From contig NC_092574.1 of the NCBI RefSeq assembly GCF_037975245.1, forward strand, positions 4,704,713 to 4,768,712: a stretch of 64,000 bases of DNA, written 5' to 3'. A program made the position numbers and the translations under genes. The DNA comes from Apostichopus japonicus. Lineage: Eukaryota > Echinodermata > Holothuroidea > Aspidochirotida > Stichopodidae. Of the stretch, positions 1-10,327 are shown one piece after another. Each line of letters begins with the position of its first letter. The stretch's first letter is position 1. A model generated the notes under the pieces. That model saw only the letters and a program-made list of their open reading frames with translations. It was not told the DNA's origin and did not search any database.

Positions 1-469
1 TTTATTGTCCATGGACGACAATTCTCTTTTTTGCATACATTTGGACCCACCCTTACTCCACTTTATATGGAGAAATGAAGTTATGAAAAATATTATCCAT
101 TGATCGAAAATACTTTTATCACCAAAAGCAGCAAAGCAAAAGTAGCCTCTGTGATATCATACTAGCAGATCCATTTTATTGGATAAAAACAAGCTTTGCA
201 AATTAACTGTGAGTGGTACAGTTCTTCCTGTGGTAGTGCAAAGCTTTCTACAATTTGTTTTCAAAGGTTACATATTTCTTGGGAAAACTTTATTGGTACC
301 ATGTTATTTCATATTGAGTAATTTAGGAAGTGATTGATACGAAATCACAATATCTGTGGTAAACTCGATTTATAGGTTATGTCTTACATGCAGCAGAAAA
401 AAAAATTGGTTGAGTTTGTTGTTTACTTACAGTCAGTCAGACATCTGTTAAAGGTACAATTTCATACTG
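1..469. other. arfaptin upstream intron, no feature seen
   Basis: AT-rich noncoding DNA upstream of the first visible arfaptin exon. No exon-like open frame, RNA gene or clear repeat was recognised. The N-terminal arfaptin exons must lie left of the window. Confidence 0.5.
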
Positions 470-912
470 CCTACATGTATGCAGTTACTTGCAAGCCTAT
501 CTGTAATACCAGCCCAGGCTATGTAACTGTCATGTGTAGGCTATAGCAGTCAGCCTACATTTATACAGAACTTTACTTGCAAGCCTATCTGTAATACCAG
601 CCCAGGCTATGTAACTGTCATGTGTAGGCCATAGCAGTCAGCCTACATTTATACAAATACTTGCAAGCTTATCTGTAGTACCAACCCCAGACTAAGTAAC
701 TGTGTAATGTGTAGGCTATAGCAGTCAGCCTACATGTATAGCTACATGCAAGCCTATCTGTTATACCAGCCCAGGCTATGTTACTGTGCAGTGCATAGGC
801 TATAGCAGTCAGCCTGCATGTATACAGTTACTTGCAAGCCTATCTGTAGCACCAACCCAGGATATGTAACTATGTAAGGTGTAGGCTTTAGAAGTCAGCC
901 TGCATGTATACA
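470..912. repeat. tandem repeat, about 86-bp unit, about 5 copies
   Basis: The phrase cttgcaagcctatctgta recurs near 488, 576, 660, 745 and 831, giving a period of 84-88 bp. Each unit also contains a block like gtgtaggctatagcagtcag. Copies differ by scattered substitutions and small indels, so the array is not recent. It lies in the arfaptin intron upstream of exon 2827-3059. Confidence 0.9.
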
Positions 913-2148
913 ATTCTAAACGTTAATAAAAACTCAAATTAAGGAAAGATACTGTTTTAGATAATCTTTTAGCAACCAAATATTAAAATAACTGCTGTTC
1001 TATACAACAAAGACAGTTGAAATAGGAACATCCTGTTAGTCTTTATCAGACAGAGGTCACTGGTTCAAACTCTGTACAGTCGTTCATTGGTACTATAAAC
1101 TACAGTGCATATCGTGTAGTTCATGGACCGTACTAGAAGCATACATAGTAGATAGTTAGTTTTGTGACAGAAAACATGTACTACACAGCTCTGTTTCTCA
1201 TGCCCTCAAGCATTAGAATGCCAAAAATGTATAATGTGATATCCCAGAACGACTTCACAGTTAAAGCACAGTTAATGAAATATTGTTTCCATACTTTTTC
1301 AACATTGATGTGTGAAGTAAATTTTTCCATGGTGTTTGCATGTAATGGTAGTTTCTTTATGTACTTTACTTGTAGTTGTTTATTATTAGAACATGAGAAT
1401 GTTTGTCTTTGTGGTATTGCATGGAGGTATATGCTGCCTTGGTAACTGATTAACCCATGTGAAGATTGGCTACAGGAGTCTTTCAAATTGATCACTGTAT
1501 AATTTTTGGTCAAAAAGATCAATGGGCTTTCACAGTAGACATTTGAAAGCACTATTCCAGGAGGTCAACGTTTTTGAAGTACAGCACATCAGCAGTAATG
1601 ACCAGGGGGGGGGGGGATACTAGATTCCGGTTCAACGTTCATAAACAACTGGTGGAGCTTCTTCATCTCCATCACAGTTCCTTCTTCTTCTCTAAAACTA
1701 TAAAGTTTCATCCAGAAAATTTCAAAAGGGAGAGATGATAAGATAGGCCTTGGCATCATCATCATTAACAAGTGGGGCGGGAGCAAGGACTCATCTAGGG
1801 TCACTTGGATCGCCTCCCAACATAACCTCATTGGCTCATTTTGCTGAGATTGAGCAAATCAAAAATTAAACAAACGCTTTGGTGTCCTGTCTTGGTGAAT
1901 ACAAACATTCAAGCTAAATCAATAGTTAGATGCATATGTAATATATTGAAAAGCAAATTTGCTTACGCACTGATCATTTTTGGCTGGACTTTGTACAGTC
2001 ATTGATTCAACTGCCAGGGAAGCAATTATAAATAAATAAATACGTGATTTATATAGCGCTTAATCACAAAAAGTATCAAATTGATGACTGTACTTTGCTA
2101 TATATGTTAAATGCATCCTTCAAAGGGCTCTCTGCAACAGACAGTATG
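913..2148. other. arfaptin intron, no gene seen
   Basis: Intronic AT-rich sequence with a poly-G run near 1606. Around 1045-1075 there is a tRNA B-box-like string (ggttcaaactc) after 'aggtcact', possibly a decayed tRNA-derived SINE. The short open frames here (1164-1445 plus, 1181-1552 minus) show no family resemblance and overlap on opposite strands. Confidence 0.4.
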
Positions 2149-2467
2149 CAGGGATGTGCCCAGGATATCCTGAGTGCGGGGTATACTGATCGCCGTCCTA
2201 GGGGAGGGGTCTAAGGGGAGGGGTGACATTTTTCGATTTACATTTTATTAAACGATATTATTAAACAATTTCTCTTTTACCCCCCAATGGGGGTAAACGA
2301 GGATACATGTGGCCCAATTTATGTTGAATATAATGTTAGGAATGTCAGGATTTTAGATGATAATAGTGCTGGGTGGGATTCACGATTTTTAAGACAGTGC
2401 TGGGCGGTAATTTTTAGTGCTGGGCGGGTCCGCCCAGTGCCGCCCAGCATGGGCACGCACATCCCTG
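2149..2467. mobile_element. hAT-like non-autonomous element, 319 bp
   Basis: The ends form an imperfect terminal inverted repeat: the left end reads CAGGGATGTGCCC and the right end reads GGGCACGCACATCCCTG. The six bases AGTATG flank it on both sides (2143-2148 and 2468-2473). CAG...CTG ends are typical of hAT elements, but the duplication here is shorter than the usual 8 bp, so the class is tentative. The interior has the repeated motif gtgctgggcgg and no coding potential. Confidence 0.65.
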
Positions 2468-2826
2468 AGTATGTATTTGTGCTATGCATTGTGATTTGCA
2501 TAAAATTCAAAGCTCAGCATATTGCCTACTGTTCAGTCTTGAATAGAGCAGACAATACAACTGCCCTTGTATGTGTCCAATTATTGTTTGGTTCTGCACT
2601 TTGTGCATGAGCACAGGATGGTTTTACTTGAATTTTACATTCAAAATTTGGGCTAATAGGTACGTCATCATGATTGTGTGATTAGTTACTACATAATAGT
2701 AACATTAAAGATTGTTTATACCATTGCGATTGAATGAATAATGAGGCCTTACTATCGTACTTATCATTGCTCTCTGAAATATCTTATTTTTCCCCAACAA
2801 TATTCTTTTTCTTATCAATGGTTTAG

Positions 2827-3059
2827 CAGCAAGAGTAGGAGGAACTGGACCAACCTCACAGAGTGGCAGTGCCCCAGTCACACCCTCCTCTAATCAAACA
2901 GGGGGTTATGATCCTGGTAGTCGGAACAGCTTTGGAAGCGAGGGCAGCAACGGCAGTCCACTCCACGGACAAACGACGTCAGCTATCGCCAAGGCAAAGC
3001 TGGACAGTCTGAAGGTTTGGAGTGTGTCAACGTATAAGTGTACAAGACAAATGGTGCAG
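2827..3059 (+). CDS. ARFIP: arfaptin, first visible coding exon (linker and start of BAR domain)
   Basis: Arfaptins bind Arl1/Arf1 and Rac1 GTPases and, through a crescent-shaped BAR-type domain, sense and shape trans-Golgi membranes. This exon encodes a Ser/Gly/Thr-rich linker and then a strongly conserved segment, KLDSLKVWSVSTYKCTRQ, which matches the entrance to the arfaptin homology domain. The reading frame runs from a TTTAG acceptor (phase 1) to a CAG|GTAAGC donor (phase 0). An alternative acceptor three bases downstream (cag at 2827-2829) is possible. The visible exons together encode about 307 residues, against roughly 340-370 for vertebrate ARFIP1/ARFIP2. The missing part is therefore the extreme N terminus. 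ARFIP1 versus ARFIP2 cannot be decided, as invertebrates usually have one gene. Confidence 0.88.
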
Positions 3060-3162
3060 GTAAGCCAGAGATTTGTAGTACAGGGTAGCCAACTATAGTA
3101 AACAGAGGAAACTGTTTGGAATTTATTGTAACACCAAGCTTAGGAACATATACTGGACTTAC

Positions 3163-3610
3163 CAATAGTCACATCTGGTACTGTTCTTAACCAATTTAGT
3201 TAAAACTTGTATTGTACTTACCACTAGTCACACCTCCTACTGTACTTAGCCAGTGGTTAAAACTCCTACAGTAGTTACCGCTTGTCACACCTGGTAGAGT
3301 ACTTACCACTAGTCACACCTGGTTCTGTAAGTACCACTAGTCACACCTCGTACTGTACTTACCAATATAGTTAAAACTCTTACTGTACTTACCACTAGTC
3401 ACACCTAGTAATGTAATTACCACTAGTCACACCTAGTACTGTACTTAACCAATATAGTTTAACTCATAATGTACTTACCACTAGTCACCTGGTACTGTAA
3501 TTACCACTAGTCACACCTAGTACTGTAATTACCACTAGTAACACCTAGTACTGTAATTACCACTAGTCACACGTAGTACTGTACTTAACCAATATAGTTT
3601 GAACTTGTAC
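3163..3610. repeat. minisatellite, about 31-bp unit, intronic
   Basis: Units resemble cttaccactagtcacacc followed by tggtactgta, with an alternating variant ttaaccaatatagttaaaac. About 14 imperfect copies are present. Every typical unit contains CTAGT, a short palindrome core. The array begins about 100 bp after the exon 2827-3059 donor, inside the arfaptin intron. Confidence 0.88.
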
Positions 3611-4960
3611 TGTACTTATTACTTGTTTCATTCTGATCACCCATGATCAGCAGATGATGAGTTATAATATTGGTCAAAGGTCATGTGGTGTCAAAACAGA
3701 AATAATCATGTAAAAATCAGATTTTCAGGCTTTCTTTGTGATGTGATTGAAACCTGGTCACAGTGATGAGAATATGATGGGTCAGTGATGATGTGGTTGA
3801 TTGCTAGGTACAGTATATGATCAGATGGGTCACCCTGGTCAGCCCAAGCATCACACCCCACCTAGTAAAAGAATTTGTCCAAATTTAGCTGATACCATCT
3901 GTGTTCTGTACAAATGTCGTCCTGGCTCAAGTTTCATCTTCAATATATATGTGTTAAGTGGTAATTACATTGTATAGGACTTGAGCTATATAGCATCATT
4001 GATACTCTAACTTAACACAAGTTTACAATTTGTAAAAACATTTTCAGCCGGAATGTGATGTTAAGTGGATAAGGTACTGTAGTGGACACAGTAGAAACAA
4101 CTGACTGAAACACATGGTCAGAAGAAGTGCAAACATTTGGCAAGCTTCCAGTACGATGACACTTGTTAATGTTAGGACAGAAATTAAGGTACCATAATTA
4201 GACAGAAGTGAGGGGCAGGAGCAAATTTCCAAAATGAATTGCAAACAAGTAGTTGCATGCATATCAATTAGGCAGGGGATATGACCGTCAATGTCTAAAA
4301 TGGAGCATCCTACTTTAAACTAATACGATGGCTTCGATCTGTTATCATCAGAAACTTTCACAATTATTTTGTGATAAAAATATGGCAAAGAGGCGTTAAC
4401 ATTATGAAGTGAGCACTGTCATGTTAAGCTATGTACAAATGATACATATACGAACTAAAAGCAAGGCCACCTGGACACAAGTGCAATAGTGTATTTATAC
4501 ATGTGTCTATGAGTACAGAAGATGCAGCAATGTTTGCCAATTTGTAACAGGTGCTATGAAACTGTCCTTGGGCTACCATTATCACCAACCAAAGCTGATG
4601 GGATCCTACTTTTAGATTCCCTGATCATTTGAAGTCAGAATCTTATTTGAAGTGCTCTCATACAAAATGTGGCAAGGAATCACAAACTCAACTGGCTCTC
4701 TGGTTACTGTTGTCATTGTGTTAAGTAAATGGCAGGGCGTGTCAACGAAATTAGATCAAATATTGTTTTATTCTTTGCCAAAGATGAGAGAAATCGGTGC
4801 AAATGTGAAGGCACATGTACAGTATGTGAGTGTGTTGTAAAGGTGATAACTTGCGTTGAGTAGCTAAACAGATTTGGTACATAGATGTCCCTTACATTGA
4901 GTTGCTGCTGCTTTTGTATAATAGGTGAAGGTATAAAATGATGCACAATTAGGTCTGATT
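3611..4960. other. arfaptin intron, no gene seen
   Basis: Intronic sequence. At 4670-4710 it contains a copy of a short dispersed repeat (ggcaaggaatcacaaa followed by a ctggctct block) that recurs near 5904 and 59970. No exon-like open frame was recognised. Confidence 0.4.
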
Positions 4961-4989
4961 TATAATCTTGGGCACTACATACCATAGAC

Positions 4990-5400
4990 AATGATATCTG
5001 TTCAATATTGCATACAACTACAGTATTTCAACTACAAACTATTTCTGATGGTGTTCAAATGTATGCACAATGTAGGACCCAGCTACCTCACCAACTTGTT
5101 TCAGCTACGACCATCATCCGCACGCTCACTTCGCTCTAATTCATCGCTGATGTTACTCATCCCTAGAGTAAAAACACAGACTTACGGCTTGAGAACGTTC
5201 ACATCCAGTGCACCGTGCCTGTGAAACTCACTTCCAGAACATGTAAAAATGTGCAATACTGTGAACAGTTTCAAATCAGCCCTCAAAACGTATCTTTTCA
5301 CCCAAGCATATATGTTATAATTGTTATTATTTGTTAAGCGCTACGAAAATTATTTCATAGTTGGTTTGGCACTATATAAAAACTATGTATTATTATGATT
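4990..5400 (+). mobile_element. non-LTR retrotransposon (LINE) 3' fragment
   Basis: Translation on the plus strand gives the typical C-terminal tail of jockey/CR1-type LINE ORF2 proteins: a segment reading KCMHNVGPSYLTNLFQLRPS, then an LRSNSS block, TYGLRTF, then after an in-frame stop near 5220 WNSLPEHVK and FKSALKTYLF. It is followed by the usual noncoding tail, with gcgctacgaaa, ggcactatataaa and an ATT-rich end. The rest of the element is absent, as expected for 5' truncation. The internal stop shows it is dead. Confidence 0.8.
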
Positions 5401-5990
5401 ATTATTTGTGTCAGAGAAAAGATGCTTGTGCATTTGGGGACGTACACACACCTTTCACTTAGTTTGAATCTATGGCCTCAGAGGTGGCTCATTTGTCTGT
5501 GGTGTTCGTTAATTTTAGGGAATGTGGACTTGTTGGAAAGTTGTCAAAATATTTCGCAATGAACTAAATAAAATCATGTTTTTTTTATTCATTCTTAACA
5601 GTTGTTAAAGGGGCTGGTGGCAGAATTGATTTGTAAGCTCAATTTAGGGAAATGAAATGTCCATGGTTTTAGAGGGCATCTATGTTATATTTTTCACATA
5701 TGAAGAATTCCATTAATGAATATGGGCATAGGATTTATGTGTGCAATCCTTGTAAACAATTCATTTGGTCGGCGTCCACAAGTGTGTGTATCAAATACCT
5801 CTGTAATTGTCAATAGAACCAAACCTCTGTGATCTTCTGGTTCTGACGTATGTTACAATTAAATCAGTTGCTCTGTCAATCAGGTGACAGTATAAAATTT
5901 TAAGGCAAGGAATCACAAAGCCTTCTGGCTTTCTTGTTCTTTGGGGGGTTAAAACTGTACATTTGCATCCATCTTTCATGTCTACCTCAG

Positions 5991-6349
5991 GAAAGGCTTG
6001 GAAAAGCATCTCGGACAGTTGACCTTCAGCTAGAAGCGCAGATTGAGGTTCTACGAGACACACAGAGGAAGTACTCACACATCTTAAAGCTAGCCAAAAC
6101 CCTGACTAGTCAATACTATCTGGTGGTGCAGACTCAGCGGTCCCTGGGAGATGCATTTGGAGAACTGGCTGCAAAGTCTCCAGAACTTCAAGAGGAATTC
6201 AGCTACAATGCAGACACACAGAAGTCGTTATGCGGTAACGGGGAGATCCTACTCAGCGCCCTCAATTTCTTCACGTCCAGCGTGAACACCCTGTGCAATA
6301 AGACAATGGAGGATTCACTGATAACAGTCAAGCTGTATGAATCAGCAAG
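5991..6349 (+). CDS. ARFIP: arfaptin, BAR-domain exon
   Basis: This exon encodes the central arfaptin homology domain helices. Conserved blocks include the [17 protein letters not shown] segment, [20 protein letters not shown], and SVNTL followed by a [10 protein letters not shown] block and YESAR at the end. All align with vertebrate ARFIP1/2. It starts after a pyrimidine-rich CTACCTCAG acceptor in phase 0 and ends at AAG|GTAAGG in phase 2. Joining it to exon 7220 completes an arginine codon (AG+G), which supports the model. The coiled-coil helices form the dimer crescent that binds membranes and Rac1/Arl1. Confidence 0.93.
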
Positions 6350-7219
6350 GTAAGGATGATGTTTTGTAAGAATATTCTTCACTACAGTGGGAAATATGTA
6401 ATGCTGGGTTCATATAATTAACAGTAGTGGAAATGCTGTACAACAGGGATATATTGTTATATAAAAAAAAAGGTGCACTTTATGATCAAAAGAGCACACT
6501 TCCTATGTGTATATCCTTCACAACAAGAACATTTCCTGTGGATATTTCTTGTGGATATTTCCTGTGGATATTTCCTATGGATATTCCTAGTGTTGGTGTG
6601 GATAATAAGGTAGCTCGTCTGAGAGCTCTGAGCTTTATTCAAAAGTAGGAGGCTCTACTTGAGAGGTAACCCACAACTACAATAGGCAGATTAGTAACTT
6701 CCTTTATGCCCTTTGCTTAGTTCTTTCGTTAATGTGGACCTGCTCTGAGCTGCTTAAATTCATCAACAATTGGTTATTGACTTCGGTCAGAGGGCCACTC
6801 AGTTTTCAATTTCGTGAAAGAAGGCTAATGTGAGCTTTTCTTTGATCCCAGAAAAAGGGAAAAAAATTGCGAATTTTTTTTTTATCATGTTTTGTTACAC
6901 TAAACTTAACCCTTCACAGCCTCAGGAATACAAGGTATGTTTAAAGTACAAACAGTAATGTTGATAAATGTCATACTGGGTATGTGGCTTGCCAATAATA
7001 AGCACTTGTAAGTTTCCTATTGTGTTTGGTGAGGGTCATCGGTGAGATTTGAGATCAGTAGAAATTAAAATATAGAACTATTATGAGCTCTCTATCCCAA
7101 GAATCAGTCATTGTAAAATGTTTGTACATTCACTGTCCATGCATTGTCCAGTACTTTAACGCCTGTGTTAAGTTTTCTGTACTCGACGAACTGAGATTGG
7201 TTTTTTTTCCCATCCATAG
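6350..7219. other. arfaptin intron with a short minisatellite
   Basis: Intron between two arfaptin exons. At about 6525-6590 there are four imperfect copies of a roughly 15-bp unit (tttcctgtggatat). The rest is AT-rich with poly-T tracts. No other feature is seen. Confidence 0.6.
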
Positions 7220-7394
7220 GATTGAGTATGATGCCTATAGGGCTGACATGGAAAGCTTGCAGTTAGGACCAAAGGATGCCACAACACAGGCCAAGTTACA
7301 CGAGTCACAACTCAAGTACGAACGGCAAAAACAAAAGTTTGACAAATTACGACAGGACGTAGCCGTCAAACTCAAATTCTTGGACGAAAATAAG
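7220..7394 (+). CDS. ARFIP: arfaptin, BAR-domain exon
   Basis: The exon encodes RIEYDAYRADMESLQLGPKD, a block starting ATTQAKLHESQLKYE, then KFDKLRQDV and VKLKFLDENK, matching the third long helix of the arfaptin domain. It runs from a TTTTTTCCCATCCATAG acceptor to an AAG|GTAAGC donor (phase 0). Its first base completes the arginine codon left open by the preceding exon. No frameshift or stop is seen, so the gene looks intact across this junction. Confidence 0.93.
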
Positions 7395-7983
7395 GTAAGC
7401 CGTCAGCTGAATGAAATTTGCCATGATACAGTCTGGAACAAATCAGAAACAAATTAGGGAATAATCTTAGGTATATGTTTCACAATCACTTATAAATGAA
7501 CTTCTCGCTCTCGGTAACTTTACATGTATGCTTTGTTTTTGTGAAGTTTTATGTCATTGTTTAGCAGAGGGTAGCTAATCATTTCTTCAAGTTATTTTCT
7601 TTGTACAAGCATGCATTGAAACACAAACTATGATCATACTAATCTGCTGCAACATTGTAGTAATAAAGTGCCTTACCCATCCATGTCCCCTTATTCTGGT
7701 AAATCACTGATCCTCTATAAATCCACATGCCCATCCTTGGAAGTGACTATACCCCATCCATCCACATCCCACCCTCTAAACTGACATTTACCCGAACACA
7801 TCCACTTCCCCACCTTGTGAAATGACTGTTCCCCTACCCATCCACATCCTCAAGTGGGAAGTTATGTTTGCCCTTACTCATCCACACCCCATCCTGGGAA
7901 GTCACTGTTCCTATATCATCCATGTCACCCCACCCAAACCTGTGATTTAACTTTCCCATATCATCTATGTCCCACACCCTGTG

Positions 7984-9405
7984 AAAGTGATGGTTCCTCT
8001 ACCCATCCATGTCCCCATCCCGTTTAGTGATGGTTCCTCTACCCATCCATGTCCCCATTCCGTTTAGTGATGGTTCCTCTACCCATCCATGTCACCATCC
8101 ATGTTTAGTGATGGTTCCTCTACCCATCCATGTCCCCATTCCGTTTAGTGATGGTTCCTCTACCCATCCATGTCACCATCCATGTTTAGTGATGGTTCCT
8201 CTACCCATCCATGTCACCGTCCACGTTTAGTGATGGTTCCTCTACCCATCCATGTCCCCATCCCGTTTAGTGATGGTTCCTCTACCCATCCATGTCCCCA
8301 TTCCGTTTAGTGATGGTTCCTCTACCCATCCATGTCACCATCCATGTTTAGTGATGGTTCCTCTACCCATCCATGTCACCATCCACGTTTAGTGATGGTT
8401 CCTCTACCCATCCATGTCCCCATCCAGTTTAGTGATGGTTCCTCTACCCATCCATGTCCCCATCCCATGAAGTTACGGTTCCTCTACCCATCCATGTCCC
8501 CATCCAAGTGATGGTTCCTCTACCCATCTATGTCCCCATCCCGTTTAGTGATGGTTCCTCTACCCATCCATGTCCCATCCCGCTTGGTGACAGTTCCTCT
8601 ACCCATCCATGTCACCATCCTGTTTAGTAATGGTTCCTCTACCCATACATATCCCCATCCCGTTTAGTGATGGTTCCTATGCCCATCCATGTCCGCATCC
8701 CATTTAGTGATGGTTCCTCTACCCATCCATGTCCCCTCCCATGAAGTTATGGTTCCTCTACCCATCCATGTCCCCTCCCATGAAGTGATGGTTCCTCTAC
8801 CCATCCATGTCCCCATCCAAGTGATGGTTCCTCTACCCATCCATGTCCCCATCCCGTTTAGTGATGGTTCCTCTACCCATCCATGTCACCATCCCGTTTA
8901 GTGATGGTTCCTCTACCCATCCATGTCCCCTCCCATGAAGTGACGGTTTCTCTACCCATCCATGTCCCCATCCTGTTTAGTGATGGTTCCTCTACCCATC
9001 CATGTCCCCTCCCATGAAGTGACGGTTTCTCTACCCATCCATGTCCCCATCCTGTTTAGTGATGGTTCCTCTACCCATCCATGTCCCCATCCAAGTGATG
9101 GTTCCTCTACCCATCCATGTCCCCATCCCGTTTAGTGATGGTTCCTCTACCCATCCATGTCACCATCCTGTTTAGTGATGGTTCCTCTACCCATCCATGT
9201 CCCCTCCCATGAAGTGATGGTTCCTCTACCCATCCATGTCACCATCCCGTTTAGTGATGGTTCCTCTACCCATCCATGTCCCCTCCCATGAAGTGATGGT
9301 TCCTCTACCCATCCATGTCCCCATCCTGTTTAGTGATGGTTCCTCTACCCATCCATGTCCCCTCCCATGAAGTGATGGTTCCTCTACCCATCCATGTCCC
9401 CATAC
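7984..9405. repeat. 1.4-kb minisatellite in the last arfaptin intron, about 40-bp unit
   Basis: The consensus unit is gtttagtgatggttcctcta followed by cccatccatgtccccatccc. Shorter variants join the core through ccatgaagtgatgg or ccaagtgatgg. About 37 copies are present, preceded from about 7675 by increasingly degenerate copies (cccatccac, tccatgtc). Variant types occur in blocks (long, long, short), suggesting duplication of multi-unit segments. The array ends about 90 bp before the last exon's acceptor. Open frames within it on both strands are by-products of the repeat. Confidence 0.95.
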
Positions 9406-9493
9406 CTGCTGACTATGCTACTGTTTCTGTTGTTGCTTTTGGTAGTTTTATCTGCTAATATCGTCTTACTTAACATCTCTTCTCTTATTTCAG

Positions 9494-9652
9494 GTGAAGG
9501 TGATGCATAAGCAGCTTCTGTTGTTCCACAATGCCATAGCAGCGTACTTCTCCGGTAACCAGAAGGCCCTCGAGGCGACCTTGAAACAATTTAACATTCG
9601 TCCCAAGGTTCCTGGAGAGAATAAGCCATCATTCCTGGAGCAGAATCACTGA
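9494..9652 (+). CDS. ARFIP: arfaptin, last coding exon with stop
   Basis: It encodes [20 protein letters not shown], then [15 protein letters not shown], and ends [13 protein letters not shown] then TGA. The [13 protein letters not shown] motif is a hallmark of arfaptin C termini, as is the short hydrophobic-acidic tail. The acceptor is CTTATTTCAG in phase 0, consistent with the previous donor. Downstream sequence is the presumed 3' untranslated region. Confidence 0.94.
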   Translation: MKVMHKQLLLFHNAIAAYFSGNQKALEATLKQFNIRPKVPGENKPSFLEQNH

Positions 9653-10176
9653 TCAATACAGTTCTCTCTTGCATGAAGCCATCACAAGTTATTTTTCTCT
9701 TTCTTTTATGCTCTGTCTAATTGATGACAAAGTCAAGTGTGCAAGTTGCCAATGTCGAATTACTCTGTATTATCGTAGCGACACAGCTGCAAGCAAACTG
9801 CAAGAAAGACCAAAAACTCTGTGACACATACTCAAATGTTTAGGATTTGCATGTAGTAGCAGGAGATTTCTCTTTTTAATGTGAAAAAGCCCTAAACATT
9901 GTCTTGTGTGAACATTTCGGTATTGGAAGATGATGACTCAAAAAATTATTTAAAAATGTGAAGTTAATATTGGAACTGAGAATAGCTTGATTGGAGGAGA
10001 TTTGATACTTTTGTCTGTTAAATAGTTATGTTGAAGCATGAAACATTACTATTTAGAAGACAAAACAATTGGTGCATGAAGATTGTTGTGTGTGTGTCAG
10101 AAGTCGGAGATTTATTCACAAGATACTAATTATAAAAGAGAGGCATTTGAGAAGTTACAAATTCTCAAATAATTAA

Positions 10177-10182
10177 AATAAA
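10177..10182 (+). terminator. candidate polyadenylation signal for arfaptin
   Basis: An AATAAA hexamer lies about 525 bp after the arfaptin stop codon and before the 48-bp repeat array. It is the first canonical hexamer I noticed downstream. Whether it is used is not shown by the sequence. Confidence 0.35.
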
Positions 10183-10327
10183 TTATCCCTACTGAGAGAA
10201 AATAACCCTTTTCTGAAAAAGATCCTGTCATGATCAAACATCAGTCCCTTTAACGTTTTACACATGTACCTACCTGGGCTGATTGCAGTAGATAAGCAGT
10301 TTGTTTACAGTTTTATCTCTCTCTCTA

